DNA from: Bin5 sp965221345
GTDB taxonomy: Bacteria; Chloroflexota; Anaerolineae; Caldilineales; Caldilineaceae
NCBI GenBank assembly: GCA_965221345.1
Contig: CBDCSD010000001.1
Span: forward strand, 744,001-808,000
Direction: 5' to 3'
DNA: 64,000 nt
The first letter of the stretch is position 1. The number at the start of each line of letters is the position of its first letter. This document shows positions 35,183 to 43,723 of this stretch, piece after piece. A model generated the notes under the pieces. It had not been told where the DNA came from. It searched no databases and was given only the letters and a program-made list of their open reading frames with translations. The position numbers were made by a program, and so were the translations under genes.

Positions 35183-36187
35183 TTGTCTACAGTGTTGGAT
35201 TCAGACTCCATTCTGCGTGGACGCTATGAAATTGTCCGGCTGGTGGGTCAGGGCGGAATGGGCGCGGTCTACCGCGCCAACGATCTGCGCCTGGATGGGC
35301 GAGTCTGCGCGATCAAAGAGATCCTGCCCGCCCTGCTGATCGACCAAGGGGGACCCGAACTGGATCTCGGCCAGACGATTGAACAGTTCTACCAGGAAGC
35401 CAGTGTTCTGGCCCGGCTCGATCATCCCAACCTACCCAAGGTGTCGGACTATTTTTCCGTCGACGGGCGCGAGTATCTGGTGATGGATTTTATCGAAGGC
35501 CGCGATCTGCAGGAGATCGTGAATGAGGCACTTCGGCAGAAGAAACACCTTTCGGAGGCCCAGGTGCTGTTGTGGGCCTCGCAACTCTTGGACGCGCTGG
35601 AATATCTGCACAACCAGGACCCGGCGGTGCTCCACCGCGACATCAAACCGGGTAACATCAAAATCACACCCGAAAATAGACTGAAACTGGTGGATTTCGG
35701 CCTGGTTAAAGTGCTCCAACCGGACGACTCGCGCACAGTGACGGTCGTCCAGGGCCGGGGCACCGTAGCCTATACGCCGCTCGAGCAGTACGGAGGCGAC
35801 ACCGGTCATACCGATATACGCTCAGATATCTACAGCGTCGGCGCGACTCTCTATCACCTGCTGGCGAGTACCCCTCCACAAGATGCCAAGGAACGTTTCC
35901 TCAAGTCCGGGTTGCTTGATCCACTGCGGCAGTTGAATCCGGCCATCTCGACGCGAACGGAAAGGGCCGTCTTCCAGGCGCTGGCAATGCATCCCGACGA
36001 ACGACCCTCCAATATCGCAGCCTTGCGGCAGACGCTGTTCGGCGTCGACAGCGCCAAAAAAGATCCGACCACTGATTTCTTGCCTCCTCCCTCCTGGACT
36101 GAAATCCTGCACAGAAACAGGATGCTGATCGGGACAACTATTTTCCTCTTCATCATTGCCACCGCCATCAGTATCTACGATATCTGA
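35183..36187 (+). CDS. Membrane-anchored Hanks-type Ser/Thr protein kinase
   Basis: 334 residues. Kinase domain at about 14-275: glycine loop VGQGGMGAVYRA, ATP lysine in CAIKEIL, catalytic loop LHRDIKPGNIKI, DFG in LVDFGLVK and an activation segment GRGTVAYTPLEQYGGDTGHT with several Thr residues. A single C-terminal TM helix (GTTIFLFIIATAISIYDI) ends the protein, so unlike PknB types there is no external sensor domain. Translation must start at TTG 35183 (or a nearby GTG), with AGAGG upstream; the first ATG would delete the glycine loop. Divergent from the FHA regulator, a likely substrate. Confidence 0.9.
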   Translation: MSTVLDSDSILRGRYEIVRLVGQGGMGAVYRANDLRLDGRVCAIKEILPALLIDQGGPELDLGQTIEQFYQEASVLARLDHPNLPKVSDYFSVDGREYLVMDFIEGRDLQEIVNEALRQKKHLSEAQVLLWASQLLDALEYLHNQDPAVLHRDIKPGNIKITPENRLKLVDFGLVKVLQPDDSRTVTVVQGRGTVAYTPLEQYGGDTGHTDIRSDIYSVGATLYHLLASTPPQDAKERFLKSGLLDPLRQLNPAISTRTERAVFQALAMHPDERPSNIAALRQTLFGVDSAKKDPTTDFLPPPSWTEILHRNRMLIGTTIFLFIIATAISIYDI

Positions 36188-36351
36188 AACAGCATCGGCC
36201 TGCGAAAACAGCGGTTGCTTTCTCCCAAACCCCCTTAGCCAGCGCAGACGCTGGCAACTGGCAATCAGAGACGCGTTGAATTCGCGTAGTTGGCTGCCGC
36301 CCAACCGCGGCAGCCGAGAACAAACAAATGCTGAAACAACGCTGTGAAAAT
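36188..36351 (+). other. Two hairpins after the kinase gene
   Basis: Perfect stems GCCAGCG/CGCTGGC (36238-36244 and 36249-36255, 4-nt loop) and GGCTGCCG/CGGCAGCC (36292-36299 and 36308-36315, 8-nt loop) lie between the kinase and the atp promoter. Neither has a U-run, so they are weak terminator candidates or RNA structure. Confidence 0.4.
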
Positions 36352-36381
36352 TTGCGCAATCCCTCCATACTCTTATATACT
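36352..36381 (+). promoter_or_regulatory. Candidate promoter of the atp operon
   Basis: TTGCGC at 36352-36357, 18-bp spacer, TATACT at 36376-36381. It would produce an atpB leader of about 240 nt (36388-36628), in which no further element was recognised. Confidence 0.5.
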
Positions 36382-36628
36382 GAAAATAGACTTTTTCAAG
36401 CATTACGGCGGCCCCACTGATATGTATCCCCCTGATCTAGCAATACAGAGGGCAGTCGCGTTCTGAAGGGCGGTCTGGGCAAATCCCATCGTCCCAACCC
36501 GCTAGGTGTGGAAGCATCAGTGACCGATTTGTTTCCAGTTTTTGGCACGGCCTCAGACGCCGTCTCCTGGCAGCGACTGATAACTGGATACCGACCGCCA
36601 ATAATTGCCGTTCACAGGAGCGTGGATC

Positions 36629-37591
36629 TTGTTCAGCCGACTCAAGAATCTTCTCCAATCATTCCTCTCGAACACACGTAAACGCAATGTGACCATTGGC
36701 ATTGTTGCCTTGCTCGTTCTGAGCGTGCTGCCGTGGTTTCGGGTAGGCCCGCCCCACGTGGAATTGGCGGCCGAATCGCTGCTGGAACACGGGCCAAAGT
36801 GGTTTACCAATGGCTTGCTGACAACCTTTCTGGTCGACATTATCATTATCCTGATGGCCGTCTTTGCCGTGTCCAGAATGAAGGAAGTCCCCGGCGCCTG
36901 GCAAAACATTGTCGAGATGCTGGTCGAAGGAATGTGGAATCTGACCCAGAGCATCGCCGGCCATGGCTCCGCCAACAGCCGCAAATTCTTCCCTTGGGTG
37001 ATTACCATCTTCATCTTTGTTCTGGTCAGCAACTATATTGGCCTGCTGCCCGGCTTTGGCTCGATTGGCATAAACCATAGCGCTGGGGCGGACAGCCACG
37101 CACAGGCCGAATTGGGCAACCAGATGGCAATGGCCGCGGGAGAGGCGGTTGCAGTCGCCGCGGCCGCTGAAGAAGGCGCTCCAGTCCTTGTGCCCCTGTT
37201 TCGCAGCCCCTCCGCCGACCTGAATGTGACCCTGGCCCTGGCGCTCATCTCCGTCTTCATGACCCAATTTTTCGGCGTCCAGGCCTTGGGTATCCGCTAT
37301 TTCACCAAGTACTTCAAGAATCCGTTCAAGGACGGAATGGGGGCCGTGGTTGGCTTTTTCGAGTTGATCGCCGAGATCTCCAAGATCATCAGCTTCTCTT
37401 TTCGTCTCTTCGGCAATGTCTTCGCCGGTGAAGTTGTATTGGTGGTGATGGCATTCCTGGTCCCGTTTCTCTTGCCCAGCGTATTTTACGGGCTGGAGTT
37501 GTTCATCGGTTTCATCCAGGCGCTTGTTTTCATGTTGCTGACGCTGGCATTCTTTACAATGGCCACTGTCAGCCATGGCGATCACCATTAA
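36629..37591 (+). CDS. atpB: ATP synthase F0 subunit a
   Basis: 320 residues. Membrane subunit forming the proton half-channels against the c-ring. The key stretch SKIISFSFRLFGNVFAGEVV contains the essential Arg; LLTLAFFTMATVSHGDHH closes the last helix. N-terminal TM at about 20-40 and LLTTFLVDIIIILMAVFAV follow the known fold. AGGAG lies 8 nt before TTG 36629, which is chosen over the ORF-initial TTG at 36605. First gene of the order atpB-E-F-H-A-G-D-C; no atpI is seen upstream. Confidence 0.92.
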   Translation: MFSRLKNLLQSFLSNTRKRNVTIGIVALLVLSVLPWFRVGPPHVELAAESLLEHGPKWFTNGLLTTFLVDIIIILMAVFAVSRMKEVPGAWQNIVEMLVEGMWNLTQSIAGHGSANSRKFFPWVITIFIFVLVSNYIGLLPGFGSIGINHSAGADSHAQAELGNQMAMAAGEAVAVAAAAEEGAPVLVPLFRSPSADLNVTLALALISVFMTQFFGVQALGIRYFTKYFKNPFKDGMGAVVGFFELIAEISKIISFSFRLFGNVFAGEVVLVVMAFLVPFLLPSVFYGLELFIGFIQALVFMLLTLAFFTMATVSHGDHH

Positions 37592-37636
37592 CACAAATTG
37601 CCAGTGACCAGTAAGCTCCGGGATCCACTCGTGTGA

Positions 37637-37679
37637 CTAGCCACTAGCCACTGGCCACTAACCACTAATCACTGCAGTT
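37637..37679. repeat. Heptad tract between atpB and atpE
   Basis: Six 7-bp units of the form CACTAGC, CACTGGC and CACTAAC ending CACTGCAGTT. A preceding CCAGTGACCAGT at about 37602 can pair with part of it. It lies in the 108-nt gap just before the atpE Shine-Dalgarno. Confidence 0.75.
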
Positions 37680-37699
37680 AAGAAAAGGAGTTCACACTC

Positions 37700-37927
37700 A
37701 TGGATGTTGAAGTCGCCAAGGAACTGGGTTCTGCTCTTGCTATCGGGTTGGGCGCAATTGGCCCTGGTGTGGGAATCGGTCTGATTGGCGCCAAAGCAAT
37801 GGAAGCGATGGGCCGCAATCCTGAAGTGACCAACACTGTGCAGACCAACATGCTGCTCGGTTTCGCCTTCTGTGAATCGGTCGCCATCTATGCGCTGGTT
37901 ATCTCGCTGTTGGTCAAGTTTGTCTAA
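37700..37927 (+). CDS. atpE: ATP synthase F0 subunit c
   Basis: 75 residues, two TM helices. Helix 1 has the packing glycines GLGAIGPGVGIG; the polar loop is GRNPE; helix 2 carries the ion-binding Glu in FAFCESVAIYALV. The ESxxxY pattern resembles Na+-binding rings, but the helix 1 glutamine typical of sodium c-subunits (GPGVGQG) is Ile here, so proton coupling is more likely. AAAAGGAG precedes the ATG. Forms the rotor ring in the inner membrane. Confidence 0.95.
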   Translation: MDVEVAKELGSALAIGLGAIGPGVGIGLIGAKAMEAMGRNPEVTNTVQTNMLLGFAFCESVAIYALVISLLVKFV

Positions 37928-37936
37928 ACCTGTTCT

Positions 37937-38025
37937 CAGTGGCCAGAGTTCAGTCGTCAGTGGCCAGTGTTCACTTCCAGTGGCCTGTGCAGTTGCCGGC
38001 CGCTAGCCACTAGCCACTGCAGTTT
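37937..38025. repeat. Inverted and direct heptads between atpE and atpF
   Basis: CAGTGGC occurs at 37937, 37958 and 37978 and its reverse complement GCCACTG at 38013-38019, so the 3' heptads can pair with any of the upstream ones. This gives alternative hairpins in the intercistronic mRNA directly before the atpF AGGAGG. Confidence 0.65.
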
Positions 38026-38041
38026 ATCCAGGAGGTTGGCC

Positions 38042-38551
38042 TTGGACGCTCTCGATAAATTAGGTATCAGTTGGCAGTTATTGCTTTCGCAGATCATCAA
38101 CTTCAGTCTGTTGATGGTTATTTTGCAGCAACTACTTTACAAGCCGGTTCTGAACATGCTCGAGCAGCGCAAACAGCGCATCGCCCAGGGTTTGGAACAG
38201 GCTGATAAGGCATCGCACGCCGCCGCCGAAGCCGAAGTGGAGAAACAGGCGATCCTTGAAGAGGCCCGCCGCGAAGCGCAGGAGGTGCGCGCCCAGGCAA
38301 CCCGCGATGCCGAGCGCATCGCGCAGGATGTTCGCAGCCGCGCCGATCAGGAGGCCCAGGAAATCCGCATGAAGGGCCAGGCCGATGCCGAAGCGCAGAC
38401 AGCCGCCGTCATGGCCGACGCCAGAAAGCAGATCGCAGACTTGGCGATTACCGCGACCGAGCAGATCCTGGGCCGGGAGTTGGCGAACCGGGATGAGCAG
38501 GAGCGCTTTGTCAACGACTATCTGGCCCAGCAAAACGGGAGCAGTTCATGA
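38042..38551 (+). CDS. atpF: ATP synthase F0 subunit b
   Basis: 169 residues. One N-terminal TM helix (LLLSQIINFSLLMVILQQLLY) and a long charged coiled coil, the peripheral stalk that holds F1 to subunit a. Translation starts at TTG 38042, 6 nt after a perfect AGGAGG; the frame upstream of it is repeat-encoded and has no signal. The stop overlaps the atpH start by ATGA, so b and delta are coupled. Confidence 0.92.
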   Translation: MDALDKLGISWQLLLSQIINFSLLMVILQQLLYKPVLNMLEQRKQRIAQGLEQADKASHAAAEAEVEKQAILEEARREAQEVRAQATRDAERIAQDVRSRADQEAQEIRMKGQADAEAQTAAVMADARKQIADLAITATEQILGRELANRDEQERFVNDYLAQQNGSSS

Positions 38552-39045
38552 GCGAGCGCGCGACGGCCGAACGATATGCCCAGGCCATCCTGCAGGCGAT
38601 CGTAGAGCAGTGGCAGTCAACGCTGACCGAGGTCGCTGACGCGCTCGCGCAGGACCCGAAGCTCGGCGCCGATGTCGACTCCATCGCCGCGGCGATTCCT
38701 GCCGACGCCGCCCCGGAACTGCAGAACTTCGTCAAAATGCTCGTGCAGGAGGGCGATGTAACCCTCCTTTCCCGCGTCATTGCCGCTTTGGGCGCAAGCC
38801 TGCGAGGAGAGACCGGGCCGCAGGCAGCTGACATCACCAGCGCCATCGAACTGGGTGACGACGCCCAAGAGCAGATTCGCCAGCGACTCACCAAGCAATA
38901 CGGTGAGGACCTCGTCTTCAGCTTCGATGTTGACCCATCCCTGATGGGCGGCCTGCGCATCAGGGTCGGTGATCAGTTGATCGACAACACGGTCGCAAAT
39001 CGGCTGATGGCTCTGCGCGAAATGGTCGCAGCCTCGGTGCGGTGA
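38548..39045 (+). CDS. atpH: ATP synthase F1 subunit delta
   Basis: 165 residues, slightly shorter than the usual about 175. N-terminal helical domain starting RATAERYAQAILQAIVEQ and the C-terminal signature FDVDPSLMGGLRIRVGDQLI with the conserved GG. It caps F1 and binds subunit b. Coupled to atpF by ATGA. Confidence 0.9.
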   Translation: MSERATAERYAQAILQAIVEQWQSTLTEVADALAQDPKLGADVDSIAAAIPADAAPELQNFVKMLVQEGDVTLLSRVIAALGASLRGETGPQAADITSAIELGDDAQEQIRQRLTKQYGEDLVFSFDVDPSLMGGLRIRVGDQLIDNTVANRLMALREMVAASVR

Positions 39046-39140
39046 ACTTGGATTTGGAAGTCAGTTTCGGGTCTTGACGAACAGCGCCAGACGCCTGCCA
39101 GGAACCCAAAACTGAAAACTTACAATAAAGGACAGCGCTT

Positions 39141-40670
39141 ATGGCAGTTCAGACTGAGGAACTGACCCAGGAATTTACAGACCGGCTCAAGCAGCAGATC
39201 CTCAACTTCACGCCGACCCCCAGCCGCGTGGATGTGGGCGAAGTCATCGAGGTCGGTGACGGGATCGCCATCATATCCGGCCTGCAAGGGGTCATGGCAA
39301 GTGAGTTGGTCGAGTTCACCAAGACCGGTGTACTCGGTATCGCCCAAAACCTGAACAATGATTCTGTCGGTATCATCATCATGGGCGAATACACCGAGAT
39401 CGAAGAGGGGGACCTGGTGCGCAGCACCGGCCGCCTTGCTTCCGTCCCCGTCGGTGACGAGCTGATTGGCCGCGTTGTCAACGCCGTCGGTCAACCCCTC
39501 GACGGCAAAGGCCCTATCGAAGCAACCGCGACTCGCCCAGTGGAACGCATCGCCCCCGGCGTCGTGCTGCGCAAAGGCGTAGACACCCCCGTCGAGACCG
39601 GCGTCACCGTTGTTGACGCGCTCATTCCCATCGGCCGCGGCCAGCGGGAGTTGATCATCGGCGACCGCCAGACCGGCAAAACCGCCCTCGCCGTCGATAC
39701 CATCATCAACCAGAAGGGCAAGGACCTGATCTGCATCTACGTCGCCATCGGCCAGAAGCAGTCAACCGTGGCGCAGGTCGTGGGCATTTTGGAGAAGCAC
39801 GGCGCGATGGATCACACGATTATCGTGACCGCCTCCGCCGCAGACCCGGCCGCCCTGCAGTTCCTGGCGCCCTACGCCGGTTGCGCAATGGGCGAGGAGT
39901 TCATGGAGCAGGGTCGAGACGCCCTGATTGTCTACGATGATCTCTCCAAACACGCCCAGGCTTACCGCCAGGTATCGCTGCTGCTGCGGCGTCCGCCCGG
40001 CCGCGAGGCCTACCCCGGCGACGTCTTCTATCTGCACAGCCGCCTGCTGGAACGGGCCGCGCGCATGGATGACGAATTCGGTGGCGGCAGCCTGACCGCG
40101 CTGCCGGTGATCGAAACCCAGGCCGGCGATGTGTCTGCATACATTCCCACCAACGTTATTTCGATCACCGACGGCCAGATCTTCCTTGAGGGCGACCTCT
40201 TTTACGCCGGCATCCGTCCTGCCATGAACGTCGGGCTTTCGGTCAGCCGCGTGGGCAGTGCCGCCCAGACCAGGGCGATGAAAGGCGTGGCCGGCCGCCT
40301 GAAGCTCGAGTTCAGCCAGTTCCGCGAGTTGGCGGCCTTTGCCCAATTCGGCTCAGACCTGGACGCGGCGACCCAGCGCCAGCTCAATCGCGGCCAACGC
40401 ATTCAGGAAACTTTGAAGCAGCCCCAGTACGAGCCTTTGCAGTTGGACAAGCAGGTGATGAATCTCTTCGCCGTGACAAACGGATACGTCGACGACATCG
40501 CCATCACCGATGTCAAGCGCTGGGAACTGGATTTGCACGCCTACATGGACGCCAACCATCCGGAGATAGGTCAGACTATTCTGCGCACAAAAGATATTCC
40601 CGTTGAATCGCTCGATTCCTTGCGCCTGGCTCTGGAGACGTTCAACAGTAGCTGGAGTGGGTCCGAATAA
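39141..40670 (+). CDS. atpA: ATP synthase F1 subunit alpha
   Basis: 509 residues, usual length. Non-catalytic nucleotide-binding subunit. P-loop GDRQTGKTALAVD, ALIVYDDLSKHAQAYRQ, PPGREAYPGDVFYLHSRLLE and the SVSRVGSAAQTRAMKGVAG region with the conserved Arg near the catalytic site. AAAGGACAGCGCTT precedes the ATG. Lies 95 nt after atpH; this gap has no heptad tract. Confidence 0.97.
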   Translation: MAVQTEELTQEFTDRLKQQILNFTPTPSRVDVGEVIEVGDGIAIISGLQGVMASELVEFTKTGVLGIAQNLNNDSVGIIIMGEYTEIEEGDLVRSTGRLASVPVGDELIGRVVNAVGQPLDGKGPIEATATRPVERIAPGVVLRKGVDTPVETGVTVVDALIPIGRGQRELIIGDRQTGKTALAVDTIINQKGKDLICIYVAIGQKQSTVAQVVGILEKHGAMDHTIIVTASAADPAALQFLAPYAGCAMGEEFMEQGRDALIVYDDLSKHAQAYRQVSLLLRRPPGREAYPGDVFYLHSRLLERAARMDDEFGGGSLTALPVIETQAGDVSAYIPTNVISITDGQIFLEGDLFYAGIRPAMNVGLSVSRVGSAAQTRAMKGVAGRLKLEFSQFRELAAFAQFGSDLDAATQRQLNRGQRIQETLKQPQYEPLQLDKQVMNLFAVTNGYVDDIAITDVKRWELDLHAYMDANHPEIGQTILRTKDIPVESLDSLRLALETFNSSWSGSE

Positions 40671-40674
40671 AACG

Positions 40675-40727
40675 GTGATCAGTTGTCAGTGACCAGTGCA
40701 CTGACCTGGCAACCAACCACTGATCAC
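40675..40727 (+). repeat. Nested inverted repeats between atpA and atpG
   Basis: Outer 9-bp arms GTGATCAGT/ACTGATCAC (40675-40683 and 40719-40727) enclose 7-bp arms GTCAGTG/CACTGAC (40685-40691 and 40699-40705). The structure lies between the atpA stop and the atpG GAGGAGG and is built from the same CCACTGA-type heptads. Confidence 0.75.
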
Positions 40728-40746
40728 TGCAGTTGAGGAGGCATTG

Positions 40747-41616
40747 GTGGCAAGCACACGTGAGATTCGCCGTCGCATCCGCTCGGTTAAAAACATCTCT
40801 CAGGTCACGAGAGCGATGGAAGCCGTGGCTGCATCCAAGATGCGGCGTGCCCAACAGCAGGTGTTGGCGACCCGCCCCTATGCGGAAAAAGCCCTCGAAG
40901 TGCTCAGCCACATCGCCCGTCTGCAAAGTAGCGGCGGGACCATGGACGCGCTCATCACCCCTAGAGCCGAAATAAAACGCATTGGCGTTATCCTGATCAC
41001 GGCCGATCGCGGGCTGGCCGGCGGCTTCAATGCCAATGTATTGCGGCAAAATGCGGCCTTCATCAAGGAGCAGCGTGACCAGGGGCGGGAGATAGAAGTC
41101 ATTGCCGTGGGCAAGAAGGGCCGCGACTGGCTTCTGCGTTACGATCCGGTCATCCGCGCCGAATACACCAATATGCCCGACACACCATCCTCCGCTGACG
41201 TCGGCCCCATCTCTCGCACTATCATCGACGACTTCCGCTCGCAGCGTTTCGACGAGGTCCATCTCATCTTCACCGATTTTGTCAACACGCTGATCCAGCG
41301 GCCCGCAGCGCAGCAGATATTGCCGGTCATCCCGGCCGAGCCAACCGTTACGATGCCTCCCGACTATATTTTCGAGCCAAGCGTCGAGGCCGTGTTGGAG
41401 CAAGTTCTTGTCGGCTTCATCGAGGTGCAGATCTTGCAGGCCATGTACGAGAGCATCGCCAGCGAACATTCGGCGCGCATGGTTGCCATGCGCAACGCCA
41501 CCGAAGCCGCCAATGAACTCGTGGACGAGTTGACATTGACCTACAACAAGGCGCGCCAGGAAGGCATCACCCGTGAGTTGATGGACATTATAGGCGGTTC
41601 AATCGGCCTGGAATAG
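40747..41616 (+). CDS. atpG: ATP synthase F1 subunit gamma
   Basis: 289 residues. The central shaft: N-terminal helix ASTREIRRRIRSVKNISQVT and RAMEAVAASKMRRAQQ, the Rossmann-like middle (LITADRGLAGGFNANVLR), and the C-terminal helix SEHSARMVAMRNATEAANEL with LTYNKARQEGITRELMDI. GTG 40747 lies 5 nt after GAGGAGG; an in-frame TTG at 40744 is too close to it. Confidence 0.95.
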   Translation: MASTREIRRRIRSVKNISQVTRAMEAVAASKMRRAQQQVLATRPYAEKALEVLSHIARLQSSGGTMDALITPRAEIKRIGVILITADRGLAGGFNANVLRQNAAFIKEQRDQGREIEVIAVGKKGRDWLLRYDPVIRAEYTNMPDTPSSADVGPISRTIIDDFRSQRFDEVHLIFTDFVNTLIQRPAAQQILPVIPAEPTVTMPPDYIFEPSVEAVLEQVLVGFIEVQILQAMYESIASEHSARMVAMRNATEAANELVDELTLTYNKARQEGITRELMDIIGGSIGLE

Positions 41617-41664
41617 AGTTGAGCGGGCTGGGAAGCCCCTTCCCATAGCAGAACGGAGCATACC

Positions 41665-43086
41665 ATGTCAGAGAACGGAAGCAATGGCCGCATCAGCGGC
41701 TCTGTATCCAGTGTTGTCGGTCCGGTTGTGGATTTCTCCTTCACCGGCGGGGACCTGCCGGAGATCTACCATGCCGTCTATGTCGGCCTCGACGATGATT
41801 CGACCCTGGTCTGTGAGGTGCAGCAGCATCTGGGGGACGGCGCTGTCCGTGCCCTGGCCATGAGCACTACAGACGGATTGCGCCGCGGTATGGAAGGCTA
41901 CTCCTTCGGCGCTCCCATCACCGTGCCTGTCGGCCCGGCCACACTAGGCCGTATTTTCGACGTCACCGGACGCCCCATCGACAGCGATGACGCGGTCGAC
42001 GCCGCCGACCACTATTCCATCCACCGCGAACCGCCCAGCTTCGCCGACCGTAGCACGCAGGCCGAGCTGTTCGAGACCGGCGTCAAGGTCGTCGACTTGA
42101 TCGCCCCCTTTACAAAGGGCGGCAAGACCGGTATCTTCGGCGGCGCCGGCGTGGGCAAGACCGTCATCATTCAGGAACTGATCAACAACGTCGCCGAGTA
42201 CCACAGTGGCTACTCCGTATTCGCCGGTGTTGGCGAGCGCAGCCGCGAAGGCAATGACCTCTGGCACGAAATGCGTGATTCAGGCGTAATCGATTCGACG
42301 GTCATGGTTTTCGGGCAGATGAACGAACCGCCCGGCGCCCGCCTGCGCGTCGGCCTGACAGGCGTGACAATGGCCGAGTATTTCCGTGATGAAGGCCGCG
42401 ATGTCCTCCTTTTCATCGACAACATCTTCCGCTTTGTACAGGCCGGTTCCGAAGTGTCGGCCCTGTTGGGACGCCTGCCCAGCGCAGTAGGCTACGCGCC
42501 GACGCTGGGCACCGATATGGGGCAGTTGCAAGAGCGCATCACCTCCACCAATACCGGCTCAATTACATCCATGCAGGCGGTCTATGTGCCCGCCGACGAC
42601 TACACCGATCCCGCGCCGGCCACAACATTCGCCCACCTGGACGCCACCATTACACTGGAACGCGCCCTGGCCGAGCAGTCTCTCTACCCGGCCATGGACC
42701 CGCTCGGCTCCACAAGCCGCATCCTCGACCCGCTCATCGTCGGCGAGGAGCATTACAACGTGGCCCGCGAGGTGCAGCAGGCCCTCCAGCGCTACCGGGA
42801 CCTGCAAGACATTATCGCTATTCTCGGCGTCGAAGAGTTGAGCGAAGATGACAAGATCATCGTCGCCCGCGCCCGCAAGATCCAGCGCTTCCTTACCCAG
42901 CCCATGCACGTGGCCGAGGTATTCACAGGCCAGCCTGGCGAGTATGTGAGGATCGAAGAAACCGTGCGCGGCTTCCGCGAGATTCTGGACGGGAAGCATG
43001 ACGACCTGCCGGAGCAGGCCTTCTATATGGTCGGAGCTATCGAGAAGGCGGTCGAAAAGGGTGAACAACTGAGGCAGGAGCAATGA
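41665..43086 (+). CDS. atpD: ATP synthase F1 subunit beta
   Basis: 473 residues. Catalytic subunit: P-loop GGAGVGKTVIIQEL, catalytic Glu in GVGERSREGNDL, Walker B DVLLFIDNIFRF, and EELSEDDKIIVARARKIQRF, the counterpart of DELSEED. The stop overlaps the atpC start by ATGA. Confidence 0.97.
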   Translation: MSENGSNGRISGSVSSVVGPVVDFSFTGGDLPEIYHAVYVGLDDDSTLVCEVQQHLGDGAVRALAMSTTDGLRRGMEGYSFGAPITVPVGPATLGRIFDVTGRPIDSDDAVDAADHYSIHREPPSFADRSTQAELFETGVKVVDLIAPFTKGGKTGIFGGAGVGKTVIIQELINNVAEYHSGYSVFAGVGERSREGNDLWHEMRDSGVIDSTVMVFGQMNEPPGARLRVGLTGVTMAEYFRDEGRDVLLFIDNIFRFVQAGSEVSALLGRLPSAVGYAPTLGTDMGQLQERITSTNTGSITSMQAVYVPADDYTDPAPATTFAHLDATITLERALAEQSLYPAMDPLGSTSRILDPLIVGEEHYNVAREVQQALQRYRDLQDIIAILGVEELSEDDKIIVARARKIQRFLTQPMHVAEVFTGQPGEYVRIEETVRGFREILDGKHDDLPEQAFYMVGAIEKAVEKGEQLRQEQ

Positions 43087-43520
43087 CGATTCAGGTCGAA
43101 ATTGTAACCCCCAGTCGACAGCTGTACAGCGGAGCTGTCCAGATGGTCACCCTGCCCGGCGTCGAGGGCGAGATGGGCGTATTGGCTGGCCATGCCCCCC
43201 TGCTGACGACGCTGAATATCGGTGAGATCACGCTGCACAGCGCCGACGGCGAAGCCGAGTACATCGCGGTCAGCGGCGGCGTAGTCGAAGTGCTGCCGGA
43301 CAAGGTGATCGTGATGGCGCGCTCGGCTGAACGCGTTGAAGAGATCGACATCGCCCGCGCCGAGGCCGCCTTGCAACGCGCCGAAGAGGCGCTGAGCACG
43401 CGGTCGCCCGAAGAGCGCCGCCCCGTAGAGATCGCCTACCGCCGCAGCCAACTGAGATTGAAGGTCGCCCGCCGTCGCCGCAGCACCCGGCCGGGTATCT
43501 TTGTGGAGGATGAAGGGTAG
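43083..43520 (+). CDS. atpC: ATP synthase F1 subunit epsilon
   Basis: 145 residues. N-terminal beta-barrel (VEIVTPSRQLYSGAVQMVTL, PGVEGEMGVLAGHAPLLTTL, FVEVLPDK-like VVEVLPDKVIVMA) and a two-helix C-terminal domain rich in Arg that can regulate rotation. Last gene of the operon, followed by a strong terminator. Confidence 0.93.
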   Translation: MTIQVEIVTPSRQLYSGAVQMVTLPGVEGEMGVLAGHAPLLTTLNIGEITLHSADGEAEYIAVSGGVVEVLPDKVIVMARSAERVEEIDIARAEAALQRAEEALSTRSPEERRPVEIAYRRSQLRLKVARRRRSTRPGIFVEDEG

Positions 43521-43544
43521 CGCCTTCTTGCAGAAAAAGAATTC

Positions 43545-43580
43545 AGGCCGGGTCTTCGCACATGAAGGCCCGGCCTTTTT
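43545..43580 (+). terminator. Intrinsic terminator of the atp operon
   Basis: 13-bp stem (AGGCCGGGTCTTC with GAAGGCCCGGCCT; one G-T pair), 6-nt loop, then TTTTT, 25 nt after the atpC stop. Textbook rho-independent form. Confidence 0.92.
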
Positions 43581-43723
43581 GTTGCGTATATCTGTCCACT
43601 GGTTTCTGCCTGTGTACCTGGACATGAACGAAACAATTCGTTAGGATTTTTTCGCGTGCGGGTAGATAATGGCAGACACAGAGCAAGTTTCAGGGAATGG
43701 CGGGTCAACAGTGGAGATGCACT

